Assembly: GCA_900553315.1 (NCBI GenBank)
Contig: USCW01000051.1
Location: 1 to 9,722 of the forward strand
Direction of reading: 5' to 3'
Length of the DNA stretch: 9,722 bases
DNA from: an uncultured Eubacteriales bacterium
Lineage (GTDB): Bacteria > Bacillota > Clostridia > Christensenellales > Aristaeellaceae
The notes below the pieces were generated by a model. The model worked only from the letters and a program-made list of their open reading frames with translations, searched no databases and was not told the origin of the DNA. Position 1 is the first letter of the stretch; the number at the start of each line of letters is the position of its first letter. This document shows positions 6,680 through 9,722 of this stretch, in pieces. The position numbers were made by a program, and so were the translations under genes.

Positions 6680-7165
6680 TTAGAAGCTCAGCAGCTCACC
6701 CATAGCCTTGCCCGCCTCATCCACCGTCAGCAGCGCCGCGTAGCCCCGCTGCGCGGTGCCTGGATTCATTAGCAGAATGCCATCCCGCTCCTCCAACGTA
6801 GGCCGATGCGTGTGGCCAAACAGCACCACGCCGCATCCCATCTCCCGCGCCGCAGAGGGCAGCAGGGACAGCGTGGTCTTCACGCCCTGCAAATGACCAT
6901 GAGTAATCAGCACATTCACGCCGCCCAGCCGCATCACCCGCTGCCAAGGCACATCGTTCACAAAATAATCGCAGTTGCCCCGCACGCCATAGATGCTTGC
7001 CCGAGGCGAAAGCGCCAGCAGATAATTTTCCACGCGTTCGAAGTCCTGCGCACCGTCTCCGCAATGCACATAGGCATCCACAGGGCCGCGCTGGGACATC
7101 AGCTCTGCCATCCAGCGCAGATTTTCCTCGTCGCCATGGCTGTCTGAAAAAATCAGTGCTCGCAT
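6680..7165 (-). CDS. YfcE/YsnB-type metallophosphoesterase
   Basis: This is a 161-residue single-domain calcineurin-like phosphoesterase. The metal-site motifs are all present: SDSHG (D8, H10), HCGD (D37), GNCD (N64), THGH (H89, H91) and GHTHRP (H118, H120). Relatives such as YfcE and MJ0936 hydrolyse phosphodiester bonds in model substrates, using two metal ions; the cellular substrate is not settled. The gene overlaps the end of the RNase PH-RdgB fusion by 13 nt and has no clear ribosome site of its own, so its translation probably depends on re-initiation after the upstream gene. The order rph-rdgB-phosphodiesterase matches rph-ysnA-ysnB of Bacillus subtilis. That suggests a shared role in nucleotide or RNA clean-up. 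Confidence 0.92.
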   Translation of the reverse strand: MRALIFSDSHGDEENLRWMAELMSQRGPVDAYVHCGDGAQDFERVENYLLALSPRASIYGVRGNCDYFVNDVPWQRVMRLGGVNVLITHGHLQGVKTTLSLLPSAAREMGCGVVLFGHTHRPTLEERDGILLMNPGTAQRGYAALLTVDEAGKAMGELLSF

Positions 7166-8475
7166 ACGTGCAGTTTCTTCATCAGCTCACGCATTTTGGC
7201 ACAGGCACGGGCACGGTGGCTCACCTGATTTTTCGTCTCCTGACTCATTTCCGCAAAGGTCTCGCCGTTCTCGTACAGGAACAGCGGATCATAACCAAAG
7301 CCGCCGTGACCACGAGGCGCGTCCAGCAACTGACCAGGGCAGGTGCCCTCCGCAATAATCGTCTCCTTGCCGGGACGGGCCAGCGCAATGGCGCTGACGA
7401 AGGCGCAGGAACGCTGAGGCTTGCCCTTCATGCGGCGCAGAAGCAGATTATTGTTCGCCTCGTCATCGCCATGTACACCGGCATAGCGTGCGGAATACAC
7501 GCCGGGTTCGCCGTCCAGCGCCTCCACTGTCAAGCCGCTGTCATCCGCAATGGTAGGCAGACCCGTGGCCTTGCAGACAGCCTCCGCCTTGATAGCCGCG
7601 TTGCCCGCAAAAGTGGTGGCATTCTCCTCGATATTGCCATAGAAGCCCGCCGCACCCATGCTGACGATGCTGTACATATCGCCGAAAATCTGCCGAAGCT
7701 CATTTAGCTTATGCTCGTTGCCCGTAGCCGCCACGAGGATGGGCTTGGGCGCGATATGCGCCGCACGCTCCCCCAACGCGTCCCGCTGCGCCTGCATCAG
7801 CGCTTCGATGCCCTTGCGGCCATAGGCCATCAGGGTTTGCAGTTCTTCGGGCGTAAAGGCACGACCCTCGCCGGTTCCCTGCATTTCAATAAAGTTGCCC
7901 TCGTCATTCATGACGAAGTTCATATCCACCTGCGCGTGGCTGTCCTCCTGATAGCACAGATCAAGGCAGGGCGTATCCTCCACCACGCCGCAGGAGATTG
8001 CCGCCACCTGATGGCGAATAGGACTGACCATGATCCGCTTTTCCTTCACCAGCTTATCCACGGCGCAGACCAGCGCCACAAATGCGCCGGTAATGGATGC
8101 GGTACGGGTGCCGCCGTCCGCCTCCAGCACGTCGCAGTCCAGCGTAATGGTGCGCTCACCCAGTTGAGTCATATCCACCGCCTGACGCAGCGCACGGCCG
8201 ATCAGCCGCTGAATCTCCACGCTGCGGCCGTCCTTCTTGATGCCGTCGCGCTTTTTCCGCTGACCCGTGGACGCGGGCAGCATGGCGTATTCAGCCGTAA
8301 CCCAGCCCTGTCCCTTCCCCTTCAGGAAGGGCGGAACGCCTTCCTCCACCGACGCGGTACAAATGACGCGGGTATTACCGGTTGCAATCAGACAGCTGCC
8401 ATCCGCTGTCCGCATAAAATCCGTTTGAATTGAAATCTTCCGAGCCTCATCGGGCTGCCGTCCATCATAGCGCAT
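7153..8475 (-). CDS. Fused RNase PH and XTP/dITP diphosphatase (RdgB)
   Basis: One uninterrupted reading frame of 440 residues joins two enzymes. Residues 1 to about 240 are RNase PH, which trims tRNA 3' ends using phosphate: MRYDGRQPDE at the start, CTASVEEGVPPF (39-50), the phosphate-site motif GGTRTASITGA (121-131), and the acidic pair D178 and D184 in EDSHAQVDMN. From about 245 to 440 it is RdgB, which hydrolyses XTP, dITP and similar damaged purine nucleotides: ATGNEHKLNEL (250-260), ADDSGL (310-315), SARYAG (328-333), then GHGGFGYDPLF and SHRARA. The linker is only a few residues (HIAPKP). The ATG at 8475 is supported by GGAGG 8 nt upstream; in-frame codons further upstream run into the tRNA region and are not coding. 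The genes are separate neighbours in many bacteria. Both active sites look intact. Symbols would be rph and rdgB. Confidence 0.95.
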   Translation of the reverse strand: MRYDGRQPDEARKISIQTDFMRTADGSCLIATGNTRVICTASVEEGVPPFLKGKGQGWVTAEYAMLPASTGQRKKRDGIKKDGRSVEIQRLIGRALRQAVDMTQLGERTITLDCDVLEADGGTRTASITGAFVALVCAVDKLVKEKRIMVSPIRHQVAAISCGVVEDTPCLDLCYQEDSHAQVDMNFVMNDEGNFIEMQGTGEGRAFTPEELQTLMAYGRKGIEALMQAQRDALGERAAHIAPKPILVAATGNEHKLNELRQIFGDMYSIVSMGAAGFYGNIEENATTFAGNAAIKAEAVCKATGLPTIADDSGLTVEALDGEPGVYSARYAGVHGDDEANNNLLLRRMKGKPQRSCAFVSAIALARPGKETIIAEGTCPGQLLDAPRGHGGFGYDPLFLYENGETFAEMSQETKNQVSHRARACAKMRELMKKLHVCEH

Positions 8476-8593
8476 GAGTGCATCCTCCATGATTGCATTT
8501 ATCAACCGTATCTTTTCGCGCTCATCCCGTCGGATTCCTGCCTGACTTTTTCGTCCTGCCACACCTTTCGGCGAAAAAGTGCCCGTTGAGTGA

Positions 8594-8622
8594 TTGACAA
8601 GTCCTATCACTAGTGCTATACT
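8594..8622 (+). promoter_or_regulatory. Sigma-A promoter of the tRNA-Arg gene
   Basis: A perfect -35 TTGACA (8594-8599), a 17-bp spacer and -10 TATACT (8617-8622) put the start near 8629, about 19 nt before the mature tRNA. This near-consensus form is typical of stable RNA genes. Confidence 0.85.
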
Positions 8623-8647
8623 GAACAAGTCGCCTGAAAAGGTGCGT

Positions 8648-8721
8648 GCGCCCGTAGCGCAGTTGGATAGCGCGTCAGACTCCGACTCTGAAGGCCACAG
8701 GTTCGAATCCTGCCGGGCGTA
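8648..8721 (+). tRNA. tRNA-Arg (anticodon CCG)
   Basis: The cloverleaf reads clearly. The acceptor stem is GCGCCCG with CGGGCGT (one G-U pair); the D-arm stem is GCGC/GCGC around AGTTGGATA. The anticodon stem is TCAGA/TCTGA around loop CTCCGAC, giving anticodon CCG at 8682-8684. The T-arm carries TTCGAAT, with one A-C mismatch at the stem base, and the discriminator base is A. It decodes the arginine codon CGG and closely resembles bacterial tRNA-Arg(CCG). The 3' CCA is not encoded (CACGG follows), so it must be added by the CCA-adding enzyme after trimming, a step in which RNase PH, encoded divergently next door, can take part. Confidence 0.95.
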
Positions 8722-8728
8722 CACGGAG

Positions 8729-8768
8729 AAAAGCCTTGAAACGTAATGGTTTCAAGGCTTTTTCTTTT
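8729..8768 (+). terminator. Intrinsic terminator of the tRNA-Arg transcript
   Basis: AAGCCTTGAAAC (8731-8742) and GTTTCAAGGCTT (8749-8760) form a perfect 12-bp stem with a 6-nt loop, followed by TTTTTCTTTTT. It lies 9 nt after the mature tRNA, so the tRNA is probably a single-gene transcript. Confidence 0.92.
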
Positions 8769-8808
8769 TGCTTTAGGGTTTTACTTTTGCTTTTTGATGC
8801 ATTTTTTA

Positions 8809-8859
8809 GGGTGTCAAAACGGTAGTCAGAGGATGTATGGGTGTCAAAACGGTAGTCAG
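8809..8859. repeat. Two-copy direct repeat, 21 bp with 30-bp period
   Basis: The same 21 bases, beginning GGGTGTCAAAACGG and ending TAGTCAG, occur at 8809-8829 and 8839-8859, separated by 9 bp. The copies are identical. The pair lies between the tRNA terminator and the hsp20 promoter, in DNA without a convincing gene. It could be a tandem protein-binding site, a remnant of a larger interspersed repeat, or a replication-slippage product. Confidence 0.75.
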
Positions 8860-8949
8860 CCAATGCACCGCATTTGCCGTGTGTCTATCCGCTCATCTCT
8901 CGCGCCTGATTTTCCTGTGAAAAAATAATGAATTTTTCATAAATGCCCC

Positions 8950-8977
8950 TTGACTTTTCACATGCCGTGGCTATAAT
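8950..8977 (+). promoter_or_regulatory. Sigma-A promoter of the hsp20 transcript
   Basis: TTGACT (8950-8955), a 16-bp spacer and a perfect TATAAT (8972-8977) put the start near 8984. I see no CIRCE inverted repeat (TTAGCACTC...GAGTGCTAA) and no paired GGTCAAA boxes of the CtsR type. The usual HrcA or CtsR control of heat-shock genes is therefore not evident. Confidence 0.82.
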
Positions 8978-8985
8978 CAAGACAT

Positions 8986-9001
8986 CGTTCCGAAAGGAAC
9001 G
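8986..9001 (+). promoter_or_regulatory. GNRA-loop hairpin at the 5' end of the hsp20 mRNA
   Basis: CGTTCC, GAAA and GGAACG form a 6-bp stem with a GAAA tetraloop, starting within about 2 nt of the predicted transcription start. It may protect the 5' end from decay. Its loop and 3' arm also contain AAGGA, a possible ribosome site for the small frame starting at 9011, so it might limit translation until it melts. Confidence 0.5.
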
Positions 9002-9010
9002 GGGCGGTTG

Positions 9011-9115
9011 ATGACCACATCATGCACGACCTGCGAGAAGGCCAAGAATGCGACCCTACATGACTGGCAGTGTTACCAGCGGTGCAAGGCCAATGAATGG
9101 AGGTTTGCATTATGA
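9011..9115 (+). CDS. Small cysteine-paired protein, 34 residues, coupled to hsp20
   Basis: An ATG at 9011 opens a 34-codon frame that fills the hsp20 leader and ends at TGA 9113-9115, overlapping the hsp20 ATG as ATGA, the classic arrangement for translational coupling. The product has two cysteine pairs, CTTC (C5, C8) and CYQRC (C21, C25), with about 12 residues between them, and tryptophans at 19 and 31. This spacing could bind a metal ion or form disulphides, as in small zinc-ribbon-like or redox-sensing peptides. I do not recognise a family. The ribosome site is only fair: AAGGA is 12 nt away and inside a hairpin, and GGGGCGG is very close. It may be a true microprotein, or a translated leader that brings ribosomes to hsp20. 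Confidence 0.5.
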   Translation: MTTSCTTCEKAKNATLHDWQCYQRCKANEWRFAL

Positions 9116-9573
9116 GCAACTATCTTCCTACTGTTTTCGGCGAGAACCTGATGGACGTTTTTGATGATTTTGACCGCAACTTCTTCCGTGGCTTTGGCAA
9201 CGTGGACCACACGCTGTACGGCAAGCACGCGCAGAACGTGATGAAGACGGATGTAAAGGAAACGGACGACGGTTACGAAGTGGACATTGACTTGCCCGGC
9301 TTCAAGAAGGACGAAATTCATCTGGAACTGAACAACGGGTATCTGACCATCTCCACGGAGAAATCCTTGGTAAAGGATGACGAAAACAAGCACGGCAAGA
9401 TGCTCCGTCAGGAGCGCTATTCGGGCATGATGCAGCGCAGCTTCTACGTGGGTGAGCATCTTACGGAGGAGGACATCAAGGCTTCCTATGAAAGCGGTGT
9501 TCTGCACGTAAGCATCCCGAAGAAGGATGCGCCCAAGGTCCCCGAGAAGAAGGTCATTCGGATCGAGGGCTGA
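9112..9573 (+). CDS. Small heat-shock protein, Hsp20/alpha-crystallin family
   Basis: This 153-residue ATP-independent chaperone forms oligomers that hold unfolding proteins until DnaK or ClpB refolds them. The alpha-crystallin domain spans about 42-140: MKTDVKETDDGYEVDIDLPGF at its start, LELNNGYLTISTEK in the middle, and the signature ASYESGVLHVSIPK (124-137) at the end. A C-terminal IRI (149-151) gives the I-x-I motif used for oligomer contacts. The N-terminal arm is phenylalanine-rich (VFDDFDRNFFRGF), as usual. The ATG at 9112 has GGAGG 8 nt upstream; an ATG at 9097 would begin inside the ribosome site. Its start overlaps the stop of a small cysteine-bearing frame. Length and motifs are normal for the family. 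Confidence 0.96.
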   Translation: MSNYLPTVFGENLMDVFDDFDRNFFRGFGNVDHTLYGKHAQNVMKTDVKETDDGYEVDIDLPGFKKDEIHLELNNGYLTISTEKSLVKDDENKHGKMLRQERYSGMMQRSFYVGEHLTEEDIKASYESGVLHVSIPKKDAPKVPEKKVIRIEG

Positions 9574-9580
9574 CATCAGG

Positions 9581-9618
9581 CGGCTCGCTGACTTCGGTCA
9601 GCGGGCCGTTCTTTATTT
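9581..9618 (+). terminator. Intrinsic terminator after hsp20
   Basis: CGGCTCGCTGAC (9581-9592) and GTCAGCGGGCCG (9597-9608) form a 12-bp stem with one G-U pair closed by a TTCG tetraloop, followed by TTCTTTATTT. It begins 8 nt after the hsp20 stop codon. Confidence 0.92.
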
Positions 9619-9620
9619 AT

Positions 9621-9663
9621 GCAAGAAAAGAGGGCTTGCGGTGTTTCACTCTCCGCAAGCCCT
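9621..9663 (-). terminator. Probable terminator of a minus-strand gene beyond the right edge
   Basis: AGGGCTTGCGG (9631-9641) and CCGCAAGCCCT (9653-9663) form a perfect 11-bp stem with an 11-nt loop. On the minus strand it is followed by CTTTTCTTGC, a fair U-tract. On the plus strand only TTGTCCTTT follows. It most likely ends a convergent gene whose coding region lies past the window, and may serve as a back-up terminator for hsp20. The remaining bases to the right edge (9664-9722) show no gene that I can support. Confidence 0.65.
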
Positions 9664-9722
9664 TTGTCCTTTAAGGCAATACCGCACAAATGAGTTGGTG
9701 CGATGGCGAATGCATTTTTTGT

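Noticed and set aside
8476..8724. Extended N-terminus (83 codons) for the RNase PH-RdgB fusion.
   Set aside because: It would translate the tRNA and its promoter in antisense; RNase PH homology begins at the ATG at 8475, which has a good ribosome site.
8809..8859. A minimal CRISPR array.
   Set aside because: The repeats are only 21 bp, the single spacer is 9 bp, and no cas gene is near.
8675..8863. A 62-codon minus-strand frame covering the tRNA and the direct repeats.
   Set aside because: Its RPAGFEP stretch is the well-known false translation opposite a tRNA T-arm, and its repeated DYRFDT comes from the direct repeat.
9664..9722. A possible end of an insertion element, around GGCAATACCGCACAA.
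   Set aside because: It looked vaguely familiar, but the window ends before any second inverted repeat or transposase could be seen, so there is no support.

Overview
This window looks like chromosomal DNA from a fairly GC-rich Gram-positive Firmicute, most likely a gut-type member of the Clostridia. The evidence is strong AGGAGG-type ribosome sites, consensus sigma-A promoters with 16-17 bp spacers, an rph-rdgB-phosphodiesterase gene order like that of Bacillus subtilis rph-ysnA-ysnB, and a tRNA gene without encoded CCA. I could not place it more exactly. Apart from the tRNA and Hsp20 blocks at the right end, the genes lie on the minus strand.

Left block (about 4663 down to 1, minus strand). 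A consensus promoter with a perfect 16-bp palindrome at its start site drives a leader of about 260 nt, then an M20-family amidohydrolase, a family-5 peptide-type substrate-binding protein, and two Opp/Dpp-type ATPases; the second ATPase runs off the left edge. No permease genes lie between the binding protein and the ATPases. The leader encodes a small peptide with five cysteine codons within seven. Just after these codons comes a segment that can pair with the 5' arm of a strong intrinsic terminator, and that terminator sits directly in front of the amidohydrolase ribosome site. This is the layout of ribosome-mediated transcription attenuation and suggests that the operon responds to cysteine supply. 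The genes could then take up a cysteine-containing peptide or acyl-cysteine conjugate and split it inside the cell. This is the most interesting part of the window.

Middle block (8475 down to 4718, minus strand). It holds an in-frame RNase PH-RdgB fusion, then an overlapping YfcE/YsnB-type phosphodiesterase and a glutamine-dependent NAD synthetase. These are housekeeping functions: tRNA 3' trimming, removal of damaged nucleotides, and NAD synthesis.

Right block (8594 to 9722, plus strand). A tRNA-Arg(CCG) gene has its own promoter and terminator and is followed by a 30-bp-period direct repeat. Then comes a promoter for a small heat-shock protein (Hsp20). Between that promoter and hsp20 lies an unlisted 34-codon reading frame with paired cysteines, whose stop overlaps the hsp20 start (ATGA). 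The block ends with a UUCG-loop terminator and a second hairpin that probably terminates an unseen minus-strand gene to the right.

Gene-free stretches longer than 300 bases: only 4366-4717, which is filled by the promoter, palindrome, leader peptide and attenuator. The roughly 290 bases from 8722 to 9010 hold the tRNA terminator, the direct repeat and the hsp20 promoter.
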